Source: Sclerurus mexicanus
Lineage: Eukaryota > Chordata > Aves > Passeriformes > Furnariidae
Assembly (NCBI GenBank): GCA_013396755.1
Contig: VWZF01001696.1
Location: 558,001-622,000, forward strand
DNA length: 64,000 bases
Reading direction: 5' to 3'
The translations under genes and the position numbers were made by a program. Under the pieces are notes generated by a model. It saw only the letters and a list, made by a program, of their open reading frames with translations. It did not search any database and had not been told where the DNA came from. This document shows, in pieces, positions 52,826 to 63,537 of the stretch; position 1 is the stretch's first letter; each line of letters starts with the position of its first letter.

Positions 52826-55800
52826 AGTATAAACGTTATTGTCTGTATGGTGAAAGTACTATGAAGGCGTTTGCCAAGTAGGAAAGGAAAATTGGTGAAT
52901 TAAATACACCTGTGCTTTTCAGTGTGGTTTTCAGGCTTTCCGCTTCACTAGATCAGAATAATTTAGACAAGTCTTCATGAGTGTAGGAAGCATTTCAGGA
53001 TCCTACTAAGTCAATGCTAGTAGGGTTTTAAATAGGCCTTCTTTAAAGAGCTAACAAAAGGAAATTCAGAACTCTAAATTGAAAAGACTGTATTTACCCT
53101 TAAATGGTTGTTATCAAAGTCAAAAGTGGACACAAAAAGTTTCATCAAAAATTAGCATTAACGTGCTATGTTTGTAATCTTTTTTCAATTTATTTTAATC
53201 CAGGTTTGGGATTTGTGATAGCAATTCTTGCTTTTTTGATTTCCCAAATAGAGCTTAGAAAGAAAATAAAATCTGTTCAAATTGTTAAGATTATTGGGGC
53301 TGGCCCTGCATTTGTCATAGTTGTTTTATTGATATTAACAATCTTTTGCGCTGTCTTACAGGACTGAATATGAGTCATATATTGTAAATTCAAATTTATA
53401 TTACAGAACACAGTCACACGATTAACAATAAAAACTGACTCTTGGCTAGTTTAAAAAAAAATATAAATTAAAAGGATTTAAATCTTCGTTTGTCACCTTC
53501 TCAGATTTCATGTGCTCTCACTGTAACTCCATAAATACCTCTGTTCTGTAGGTAGATGAAAAACTGTTTCCTCCTTATACATGACTATTTCATTTTGAAT
53601 TTGCTGGTTTTCATTCTGATTATAATTTTTGCCTGTCTTAAATATATTTTCAGTTTTGAAACAAAAAAATTAATTTTCTTTCTAACTAAAACATTCTTCT
53701 TTTACCTTTTGATTTCTGATATTGTCTATACTCTGTGAGTGTAGCTATATTTTGCAAATAAATTTAGCCTTTTTGATGTCAAGTACTTAAATAGAACTAA
53801 CATTCATGGGTAATTGCACCTGTCAGTTTGACTTTCTAATGGAAAACAAAAGCCTGATGCAATAATAGTGACTGTTAAAGGCTAAAATTACCCTCCAGAT
53901 GGAGACTGTGGGGGAATAGAAAACTGATTTTACGTTTTTTGAGTAAGATAAAAATTGCAAATTCACTCCTGCATCTTTGTAATTTAAAATAGAATAAAAT
54001 GCCTTAAGAAGACTTTTTGAAGTTGAATTTTTATGATAAAATGATCAAAAAAGAGATATGTTGGTACTGGACATGACTTGAATTCCATGTTTCAGTTGAA
54101 GAAAACCTGGAAACCGATTTGTACAACTCGTAGAGAAGGAAAGTGCTAGATTAGCATTTTGAATAATTTCATCCATATAATTGCAAATGTTGTGTGTCCT
54201 TAAACTTTTAGGTATTAAATTTTTAAAAAATATTCCAGTATTAAACTAATTGAATCATTTTAGTTTATGAATTTGATAAATCTAATATTTTCAAAAAATT
54301 AAGTACAAGGGGACCTCATTCCAGTGACATATTCCTGAAGAAAAACTGAGAGAACATACCACACTTTTTTGAAGTGTGTTCAAAATCCAAGAATGTTCCT
54401 TGAATATGAGCAGTGGATTTTACACTAAAGAAAAAAAAAGTGCACCCAGAAATAGTACCAATAAAATGTAAAGTTTTGCTTTAGACGACACATGTATATT
54501 TGTTCCATACATAGGCAAAAATGGAGCACATCAGATTGTGCTTTTATTTTGAGATAAATGGAGTCTTGGCATGGAGGTTTTTGTATAATATAACACTATT
54601 CTTGTAGAGTTATGCATCTGTTGTTTTGGTTTGGTTTCTTTTTGCTTGAGGGTTGGATTGTTTGGGGTTTTTCTATGACAAGAACAAATAAATATCCCAA
54701 AGTGACTAGAACATATAACTTTGACATTTACAGATAGTTCCTTTTTTTCCCAGCACTAATGAATCAAAGTCCGGTTGCTTTGTGTCATATTGGGATTTGC
54801 TTGTCTTTCATCTTAAAAGAACCAAAAATTTCAAATATCGTACAGCAAAGGAAATTCTGATATTTGTTAACAAAAATAAAAGAGAGCAAACTGCACAGGG
54901 AGTTTTTGAAATAATCTATGTAAATTGTGCTGTGTAATGGAAAATGGTTTTATTGCATAACTAACAAATCTGGTATATCAAAGTTTTGGTGGCTACTTGA
55001 GGTGCTGACTCAGTGAAATTGAAGCTACTTCTTACAGCATTACGTGGTAATCCATTACAGCTAAAATGCCTGTGAGGAAATAGGTTCCCGAAAGGCTCAA
55101 AAAATGTTATTTTGTCTGCATAATTTAAGTGTTTTCATCTCTTGGTATTAATAATGCAAATAATATAATAGTACTGTTAATGGTCTTGATTTAAAAATTC
55201 CTAGCATATTAGGTCTAAAAAGTGCCAATATGACACAGTTTGTTTTAAGTGAATAATGGAAGGACTGTAAACCCACAAATTCGATTGCCCGCAGATTAGA
55301 CTGCCAGTTACAAAATTGCTGCCCAAACAATTTGCTCAGTCTTGTAAATTTGTATTTCTGTATCTACCAGCATATGTAATTTTGAGTAGTGGATAATTGT
55401 AGGATAATTATTAGAGAAAAATGTGGGGCACATAACACTATTAGCAGATGAAGGCATAACAAAAATAAACGGTATAACCACAATAATACCCTGAAAACTC
55501 CAAAGAAGCTAATTGGTGCTAGTGCTAATGGTTGTAATACAGGGTAGGTAAGAAACCTATAAAAAGTAGAATTAATCGATTAGCTGTCTAAATATGAGGG
55601 GAAGAATTACCTATGAATATGCATACAATGTGAGAGGTGGTTAACATAGGACAGCATAGAAAATCCTCCGGCAGGATCCTTTTTGGAGAAGAAACGTGGC
55701 ATGGTAACTAACTCACCGTCTCTTGTGTGCTTGGGTGAGCTCTGTGGGATAACACAGGTAAAACAAATGCTTTTTCATTTGTCTCTATTTTCTTTGTCAG

Positions 55801-57048
55801 ATGCTAGCTATCTTTGCTTGGATTTCCAAAACTGCTGAAAATCTTGTTTTTCTGGTGTGATTCAGCTCCTCTGTGATGACCATTACTGTGCTTTAGGTCC
55901 TTGCAGGGGGGTTGAACCTCCATCATAACCAGGCAGTGCAGAAGGCCAGAGAGCTGCTCAAGTAATGTAATTAGTGCAAATAGCAGATTGATCTACAGGT
56001 TCTGATGGGAAGGAATATTTTGGGAAGTAGCATCGGGGAGAGGTACTCAGAAACTCCTTAAAACTCTCTAGGGTGTAGAAGATGATACTTCTGTTCCAAG
56101 AGGAACCAAAAAAAGTGTGGGTTACAGCCATGTTTGAATTAGGTTTGTCTTCAGTGATCAGTCTCTTAACCGTATCACTCAGAGAAATTATAGCTGTTCC
56201 TGTGTTTTGCAAGATAGTGATCCTCACAAAGCATGTATCTGCACAGAGTGGTTTCATCCTAAGGTAGAGTTTGGTTTAATTTATGTATTCATTGAGGCTT
56301 GGAAGGATCAGACATAAGATAATAACATATAACATCACATAAGACCTCAAAGTACCTTTGCCTTCCAAGACAGAGAGAGAATGACAAAATTTGATGTCGA
56401 CAGCTCTTCACTGAATGTGTGTCTGGCACTACTTTTCTCACATTCATATTGCTCCAAAAGGGGAGTAAAATTGCACTTGTGCAACTTTTCACTTAATTTT
56501 CTTTGACTAGTCTGGTTTTGAATATTTTAAGTCACAAGCTAGTACTTTTAAAGAGCTTTTTTTTTTTTTTGTAAATCATTGTCAGAATATTTTCTGCAAT
56601 CCAAATTTAGAAGCAGGCTAGATAAGACTAATTGTCTTACATAAAAAGTTTTAGATTATAGTTTCCTTTTAGAATTTTCATTCCTTGACTGAATAGTAAC
56701 ATGAAAAAAACCCATTGATAAATTTGATGAAGTCTAGTACTCCAGTTACCTTTCTTTTGTGGATCTAATGCTTAAGAAATTATTATGTAAACTGGATTAT
56801 TGGATTTGTAAGAAATTCAAAGATAGACAGAAGAACAGGTACACTTCAGTACCTTTTGAAATCGACAGCAGAAAGCAGAACTGTTACAGAGCTTATTAGA
56901 ATTCTCTGAAATGAGTTTGGTGATCAGTGCTATTCTGCACACTTTCTTTCCTTATTTATTTATATATTTTATTTCTATGTCTTGTAATTTAGTGTGAAGC
57001 TGTACTTAAACAAGATAAATATATTAGGGAAGAGATTCCCTGGCAATA

Positions 57049-57090
57049 ATTTATCTATATATACACACATGCACATGCATAATATATATT
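57049..57090. repeat. (TA)/(CA)-rich tract
   Basis: Alternating TATATA, CACACA, GCACATGCAT and ATATATAT blocks, a degenerate dinucleotide repeat. Confidence 0.7.
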
Positions 57091-58927
57091 TCTCTATACA
57101 AATATATCTCTAAATGTATTTTATATTGATAAATTATATGTATTTTTAAAAACCTGTCCATTGTACTATTAAGTTTTAGAGATTTCAAATAACATTTCTA
57201 TTGAAAACCATATATTTTTGTCTGGAATTGAAATTTTTGTTCTAGCTCACAGTTTTTCTGTCAAGGAAACAAGGAGTTTAGAAAAATACATTTTTAAAAC
57301 TCTATTTTCAATTATTTCCTGTCTGGTGGGTAAAGTATTAGGAAAGATATGATTATTTTTGTCATTTACCAGTGCTATGCTGCAGATAAGAATGTTCATG
57401 TTCTAACACAAGAAAACATTGCAAACTTAGTGTTTTATTGAACAGAAAAATTATTGAACATATTCTGTTTGAGTATGGTAAGTAAATATTTCAGACTGCT
57501 GAAAACTGCCCTGGAAATCCTCCCCCGCAAAGAGAGAAAATGTTAAGAGGAAGAAGTGTGCACAGAAACCCTGCTGTGCAACAGGTCGTTAATCTGTTCC
57601 TATGTTTGTAAAGTAGTGCTGTGCCATGTCAAGAATGACAAATTCAATTATATTTCTGTGAGTTTGAGGAAACCACATTACTCTTGGCTTACAAAGTCAA
57701 GACAAGAAGTGCATTCCTGTTTAGTGATGTGAGATACAAGCTAATGTGAGACATTAACTCAGATCTGAAATAGTCTATTTTAAAACACAGGCACCGTAAG
57801 TTTAAAATGCAGGACTTAGAAAGTAAATTTAAGACTAACTGATTGGGCACTGCTGCATTCCTTTTCTGATACAAGTGTCTGTTTCTTTTTCACAAGTGAC
57901 TTTTATATACCTCAGAGTCTTAGTTTTATTGACTTCCAAGTCAGTGAGATGGTGTTTCACTGAACACACAAATGCCTGAACACGTTTAAAATGTTCAGCT
58001 CTAGACTTAAAAAAATCTTGTAAATGTTCTTCAAAAATGTTATTGTAGTTCCAATTTTGGATTAGTTTGTTTGGATGAAAATATTTTCATGTAATTCACC
58101 AAAGAGCTTTGTTTCCATTTTCCAGCTCTGCTGCTTTCCTAAGATTAGTACAATAGCAGTTGTTTCTTGTTCTTGCAATGCGTTTTCAGTGATGGCTAAG
58201 AATAGAAGAGAACCAGAAACTAGCATCCTCCAGATTTGGATGGAAGAGTAAATTTGTTGATGGCAAAATTCTGATAGATTTGTGTGGACTTAACCAGTTT
58301 GATTTTGCTTATACCTGTGTATGTGCTGTGTATGTCTATGTTGTGAAATGTCCATACCCAGTTGTAAAATGGCTTGTGTTTTTCTTTGTCATTTTTTTTT
58401 TTAAATCTTTTTGAGAAATGCGCCATTCTCGTTTGTTTAACATTGCTAATGTTATTTGTTTTTCTTTTTCATTATTATAAGACATTTTCATCAGTTTCAT
58501 TCTCTGAACTCCTTGAGACGTTTATATAAAAATTACTAGTGAGTTAATATTTGTCTTATTTTTTTTTTAATTTTTGTTCCTCCAAAAAATGAACATCCAT
58601 AGCTGTACTTCCTTTTGCCACCTTTCTCTTCCTAAAAAGCTCTCTTACTTTATTGTTCTGGTTGTGAAACTATCATGTAATCCATCCACAATATTAACAG
58701 TGCAGTGCTCGTATTGCTACATCTGCTAGTTCCTTAACCTAAAAGAAGTAGTTTGCATTAGTAAGATTTTTGTGAATGCTAGTGGAAAGTATGTTTTTAA
58801 ATATTTCCTCTTTCTTTCCTTGTAACCCATTAGAACAGAAACAGATCCTAAAACTGTCCCAAAAATTTATTTGTCACAGCTGAAGGTCATCTCTGTTGTT
58901 TCTAATTACTGTGTATTCACATTTTAG

Positions 58928-58974
58928 TGATATTCCTCGGATTCCTGAGACTTCTCACCCCCCATTAGAGTCTA
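58928..58974 (+). CDS. RIMS1: RIMS1 small exon of PDZ-C2A linker
   Basis: A 47-bp exon that completes a Gly codon and reads DIPRIPETSHPPLES plus the first base of a Ser codon. It matches the conserved RIM stretch after the PDZ domain (GDIPRIP). Acceptor cacattttag, donor a|gtgagt. It is too short to stand out by length and was found by phase and family match. Skipping it would shift the frame, so it should be constitutive. Confidence 0.95.
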
Positions 58975-60145
58975 GTGAGTACACACCTTGTTCCTTCCTC
59001 TAAGAGTGATCGTGTACCCAGCACAATTATTTCAGATATGAATTTCCTTGAATTTCTTGAAATCCTATGAACTGATAGGAAAGATACATGAAATCACATT
59101 GATGCTGAGATTTTTGTGTGACAAAATTTGGAGGGTTTTGGTCTTGTGTGTTAAATTTGAAGCAATATAGATTTTATTAAAGCTATACAGGTTTCAAATG
59201 TTAGCATAGTTTTGTTATTTTCTTCTATATCTTGTGTTGTTAGTGCCATACTTGCATATACACTATGGCCCAAACAGTCATTTACTTGCCCTAATATAAG
59301 AGGAAACAGGTATAAGGGATTGCCACAGGTACAAATGATGTTGGGATTTTACCTCCTCCACCATTCAGCATAAGCTGAGTTCTTGTTTCTCTTTTTCTTA
59401 ACAGTCTGTTCTTAGCTAAGTGTTGGTTAGGTAACCTTTTTGTGTACCATCCTTCAAAAGAATGGGGTTCTTTTTAATTGTACCATTTGAATGTTGTCAG
59501 CTAGAGTATGTGAGAGCCATGGCTCCCAGTCCTTTCTCACTTGAGCCTTTTCTGAGACAGAACCAGAAACCTTCCTTGGGACAGGGCCCCGTGCAGTCAC
59601 CGAGTGCTGTTACACCTGTCATGAGCTTATATGATTAGTGAGGGCTCTGTTTCACTGGTGGAGAGCTGATGGTGTCCAGCACTTGCTGGAACATCCTCCA
59701 TGACAGATGCATGTCCTGCATAGCTTGCTGTTAAAATCTCAGGGACGACCAGGAGTATAATCCATAAAACAGATAGAGTTTATTCATTAAAGATTTGAGA
59801 TCATAGAACCAGAATAGTTTGAGTGGGAAGAGAGATGTGTAATTCTGTCAGAGAACAATATTTTATTTAAAACACTTGCTATTGTTTGTCAGTGATAGAG
59901 GAGCACTTTTTTATATGTTGCTTCAAATAAAACAAAAAAATGACAGGTTTAATCTTGGGTAAGGGTAAGCAGGCAATCTTTTCACCATGCTATCTACGTC
60001 AGTTTAAAATATTTCTGTGTATTAATCCAGTTATAGTGTGTATAAATACAAACTTTATACAATTCAAAGAAGAAGCAATTAATAAGTTATACAAATTTGC
60101 TTAAAAATGATGGATAGTAAGTTCATGTTTCTCATTTGGTTTAAG
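58975..60145 (+). other. RIMS1: Intron, 1171 bp
   Basis: Donor gtgagt, acceptor ctcatttggtttaag. A moderately GC-rich unassigned patch lies at 59500-59720. A tiny CR1-like 3' end may lie near 59796. Confidence 0.88.
59796..59850 (-). mobile_element. Possible very short CR1 3' end
   Basis: The + strand segment agatcatagaaccagaatag followed by tttgagtgggaagagag resembles the reverse complement of the CR1 terminus. It is too short and diverged to be sure. Confidence 0.35.
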
Positions 60146-60258
60146 GTTCAAGTTCTTTTGAATCTCAGAAGATGGAAAGGCCTTCTATTTCTGTTATATC
60201 CCCAACCAGCCCAGGAGCCCTACGGGATGCACCACAAGTCCTACCAGGCCAGCTTTCT
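60146..60258 (+). CDS. RIMS1: RIMS1 exon: Ser-rich linker leading into C2A
   Basis: A 113-bp exon that completes a Ser codon and reads SSSFESQKMERPSISVISPT, then SPGALRDAPQVLPGQLS. It is the conserved RIM linker just before C2A; GQLS is the first strand of the C2 fold, continued as VKLWYDK. Acceptor tggtttaag, donor tct|gtgagc. It ends in phase 0. An Arg is seen where I recall mammalian RIM1 having Lys (GALRD). Confidence 0.96.
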
Positions 60259-61317
60259 GTGAGCGTATTTTGTTTCTTGAGTTGTTAATTGAAATTTATC
60301 AAGTGCTGGTCCTCAGCCTTGTATATTCCCAAGGTCTGTTGGGAGTTCAAGGGAAATGTCTGTTGTTGGTAAAGACTAACGTCTTTCAAATGGCTATTAA
60401 CACCCTTTCTATGCACTCAGAAGCCATTACTGTAATCATAGCAGAAGTAAGGAATTGTTATCTTAATATGCCAAACAGCACAGGAATTTACGTGGAGAGG
60501 AGCCCATAAAAGTGCCTTGTAACTTGTCATCTTGTATCCCCCGCATTGAAAATGGTGACTTTTCTGTACCTGCCCAGTAAGCTGCAGATAACAAGCACAG
60601 TATCACTTTATCCTTGTTACAGATAGTATCACTTTATCCTCTTTATGGGACCATTTAAAGAGCTGTGTATTTCTTAAGCATTTGTTAAGTATTGTTAATG
60701 CATTCAGTAATGCATTTTAATTTAGATACACAGTACACCCTGGAACTGTCTGTAATACTAATTGAAGTTCTTATTAAATGTACTGTAACTTCTTAGATTC
60801 TGTTTTTACATTCTTACATTTTTATATTGATCATATTATTTTCTAACTATACACTAGGCTCAAAAATTTCAAAATAGTATGATTCTGTTAAGAAATTATT
60901 TAGCTTTATATTATATTTTTCCTAAGAACATTCGAAAGGGTTACAGATTTGAGAACATAGATTTCAATTTCTTCCTCGAGTTTAACTGCATTCAGGGCTT
61001 CCTGTTAAACGTAGCTTTTAAGGTGCAGAGCTAAGACATATGATGGTTTAGATGCACTCACAGATACAAGATTATGCAGTGAATATTATGCATTGTAAGT
61101 ATGATCAGGCACCACCATTTTATTCAGATGTGGTAAATATAAAAGTCTTTGTTATATACCATCATCTTTTCCATCTTAGTTAAATATTAAAGGATTTGAA
61201 ATAAAATATTGTCTCATAGGAAAAAACAGTGGTTACTTTTACATTGTGGTTATTGTGATGCATTCTGAAAATTCTGGTTTTTTTCCATTTTCAGTAATGT
61301 TAACTTGATTCTTGTAG
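60259..61317 (+). other. RIMS1: Intron, 1059 bp
   Basis: Donor gtgagc, acceptor acttgattcttgtag. AT-rich, nothing recognised. Confidence 0.9.
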
Positions 61318-61448
61318 GTTAAACTTTGGTATGACAAAGTGGGACATCAGTTAATAGTAAATGTTCTGCAAGCAACAGATTTGCCATCAAGAGTAGATGG
61401 ACGCCCCAGAAATCCCTATGTAAAAATGTATTTTCTTCCAGACAGAAG
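61318..61448 (+). CDS. RIMS1: RIMS1 exon: C2A domain, first part
   Basis: A 131-bp exon reading VKLWYDKVGHQLIVNVLQAT, then DLPSRVDGRPRNPYVKMYFL and PDR. It encodes the first half of the RIM C2A domain. In Ca2+-binding C2 domains the block before Y-V-K is usually S-D-P; here it is R-N-P, so a calcium-ligand Asp is missing, as is known for RIM C2A. The domain is thought to act in protein and membrane contacts rather than as a Ca2+ sensor. Acceptor cttgtag, donor ag|gtagta, a weak donor. It ends after two bases of an Arg codon. Confidence 0.97.
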
Positions 61449-61768
61449 GTAGTAGTATTTCATTTAAAAAAATTATGTTGTAATTTACCATGTATTGAAC
61501 CAACTTTTGATGAATGCTTATGAAGTAAAGAACTCCTTTTTACAATTTTTTATAGCTAGATAATTTATAACAAAAAACTTCAATTTTGCAAGTCAGTATC
61601 AAATTAACTTTATGGATTTATGTATGGAAAAGATCCACTAGACAGCAAATGCTTTTTTCATTTAGGCATTATCAGATCAGAAAGAATGAAAGCAGTTAAG
61701 TGCTGATGAGTAGATGGCATTTTTGTTTTATCTCTACAAACAATTTACACCAGCTATTTATGTTTCAG
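61449..61768 (+). other. RIMS1: Intron, 320 bp
   Basis: Short intron inside C2A, donor gtagta, acceptor tttatgtttcag. Nothing else recognised. Confidence 0.9.
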
Positions 61769-61940
61769 TGATAAGAGTAAAAGAAGGACCAAGACAGTAA
61801 AGAAAAGTCTAGAGCCAAAATGGAACCAAACTTTTCTCTACTCACATGTACATCGTAGAGATTTTAGAGAACGAATGCTTGAAATAACTGTATGGGATCA
61901 GCCAAGAGTACAAGAAGAAGAGAGTGAATTTCTTGGAGAG
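61769..61940 (+). CDS. RIMS1: RIMS1 exon: C2A domain, middle part
   Basis: A 172-bp exon reading SDKSKRRTKTVKKSLEPKWN, then QTFLYSHVHRRDFRERMLEI, TVWDQPRVQEEESEFLGE. The polybasic KRRTKTVKK strand and the EPKWNQTF turn are C2 hallmarks. The loop that normally carries several Asp residues after W-D is W-D-Q-P-R-V-Q-E-E-E, so calcium ligands are largely absent. Acceptor tgtttcag, donor gag|gtgata. It ends in phase 0 and joins ILIELETALL. Confidence 0.97.
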
Positions 61941-62068
61941 GTGATACATATAATCACATTTCTTTTGAGTTGCCTTGGTCTTCAGTACATATGTATATTC
62001 ATTTTATATGTGCGTTTGTGTGTGTGCTTTCAAAAAGTAAAGTTAAAACCTGATGATTTTTATACTAG
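61941..62068 (+). other. RIMS1: Intron, 128 bp (shortest in the window)
   Basis: Donor gtgata, acceptor gatttttatactag. It has no in-frame stop when read from the preceding exon, which is discussed as a finding. Confidence 0.92.
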
Positions 62069-62225
62069 ATTCTTATAGAGCTGGAGACAGCGCTTTTAGA
62101 TGATGAACCACATTGGTATAAGCTACAGACACATGATGAATCTTCACTACCTCTGCCTCAGCCATCACCTTTCATGCCAAGAAGACATGTTCACGGTGGA
62201 GAAAGCACGAGCAAAAAACTACAAA
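62069..62225 (+). CDS. RIMS1: RIMS1 exon: end of C2A and following linker
   Basis: A 157-bp exon reading ILIELETALLDDEPHWYKLQ, then THDESSLPLPQPSPFMPRRH and VHGGESTSKKLQ plus one base of an Arg codon. EPHWYKLQ is the last strand of C2A. The Pro-rich LPLPQPSPFMPRR tail is the conserved RIM stretch after it. RIM1 identity is supported by QPSPFMPRRH. GGES, with one extra Gly, differs slightly from the mammalian form I recall. Acceptor tatactag, donor a|gtaggt. Confidence 0.97.
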
Positions 62226-63465
62226 GTAGGTGCAAATTCCATTAAACTTTAAGTTTTAAATGCTGGTTATGGTCTAAGGGTATTTAAACTCCTTATACAA
62301 GATAAAAATACTATTTCATAGTCTTTAAACATAATGAATGACAGAAATAAGACGTAATGGCAGAAAGCAGATGTAAATTACAACATTATGACATGCATTA
62401 CATCTGTGATGTGTAGCTTTCCAGTAGGTGAAAACTGCTGGAATTTATTTGGTTTTCAATAGCAGAATAAAATTGTTCAAAGATTTGTTTGCATAAATTT
62501 CCTTTTAAATAGGAAGATGAAGTTCATAATTATTACATACTTCTAAAAGTAATGAATAGCATTTTATTTTAAAAAAAAGAAAGTCCTTAAAGTCTTATAA
62601 GGCTTAAAACCATTTTAATTATAAAGTTAATCTCAACCTCCAATATGCTCATTTTACAGTCAGACAAGAAGTGTACTTTTGCAGCAAAAAGAAATGGTGT
62701 TAATGTGTTTGGGAGGTACAGTTGTTTCCATGAGTCTTATTTCAGGTTTGTATGAGCCATGTTGAAAGAAGGACTATATTGAAATATTTGAATATTGTAG
62801 CTTCTCTGTTCATTTAAATCAAGATTTATTTAGAAACATGAAGGATGTAGGGGGTTATTTTAAAATACATTGCCAAGCTATTTTTCTGATTTTTCTAAAA
62901 CATGGAAGTCATTCACTCCAGCCAATGCCTAGGAAATTGGTGCACACTCAGGAATGAATTATAACTATGTCATGCTGCTGCAATTGCTGCATACACGTCC
63001 AAACTGAGGATATGCATAGACAGAGCAAATTAAAGGTTAGTTTTCATGAGATATTCGAGCTTTTCTAAAGGCTGGCAGTGCTGTTTCCTCTTCCCCTCTC
63101 TCACCATATGCTGCCTCATCTCCCTTCCTGTTCAGCAAGCTGATTCAGCTTATTCACTTAAATAGCACAAAACATGGGGTTTTTTCCTTTATTTGAGTTT
63201 TACTTTCTGCAGGCTTAGTGAGATAAACTGTTCTAGTAGAGGATTACTAAGGACTTTAGGGAAAGAGGGAAAGGAGGCTGCAGCAGCTGTAAGATGTTAA
63301 ATTGGCACAGCTGTCTTGTGAAATGTCATTGCAGTTTAGTTCTCCTTCTCTATTGTTTTGACTTATATCATCTTTTTAGTTTCGGTAGTATGTTAAATGA
63401 ACATAATCTTACATTTTATAACAAAACCAGATGTTCAGGTATTTGTTTACCTTACTGTTGTGCAG
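62226..63465 (+). other. RIMS1: Intron, 1240 bp
   Basis: Donor gtaggt, acceptor cttactgttgtgcag. AT-rich with nothing recognised. The downstream region is where RIM genes splice heavily. Confidence 0.9.
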
Positions 63466-63537
63466 GATCTCGGCCAATCAGTGATAGTGACATCTCAGAT
63501 TATGATGTTGATGATGGTATTGGAGTTGTTCCTCCAG
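63466..63537 (+). CDS. RIMS1: RIMS1 exon: start of post-C2A variable region
   Basis: A 72-bp exon that completes an Arg codon and reads SRPISDSDISDYDVDDGIGV, then VPP plus one base. The acidic SDSDISDYDVDDGIGVV block is highly conserved in RIM proteins just after C2A. Acceptor gttgtgcag, donor ccag|gtgcgt. The exon length is a multiple of three, with matching phase 1 at both ends, so it could be included or skipped without a frameshift, in keeping with its place at the start of the alternatively spliced part of the gene. The next exon is beyond the window. Confidence 0.94.

Larger units (their letters stand above)
52627..58927 (+). other. RIMS1: Intron, 6301 bp
   Basis: Donor gtaagg, acceptor gtgtattcacattttag. 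Very AT-rich, with TA-repeat tracts near 52811 and 57051. A hydrophobic open frame at 53104-53367 is treated as a finding. No LINE piece was recognised. Confidence 0.9.
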
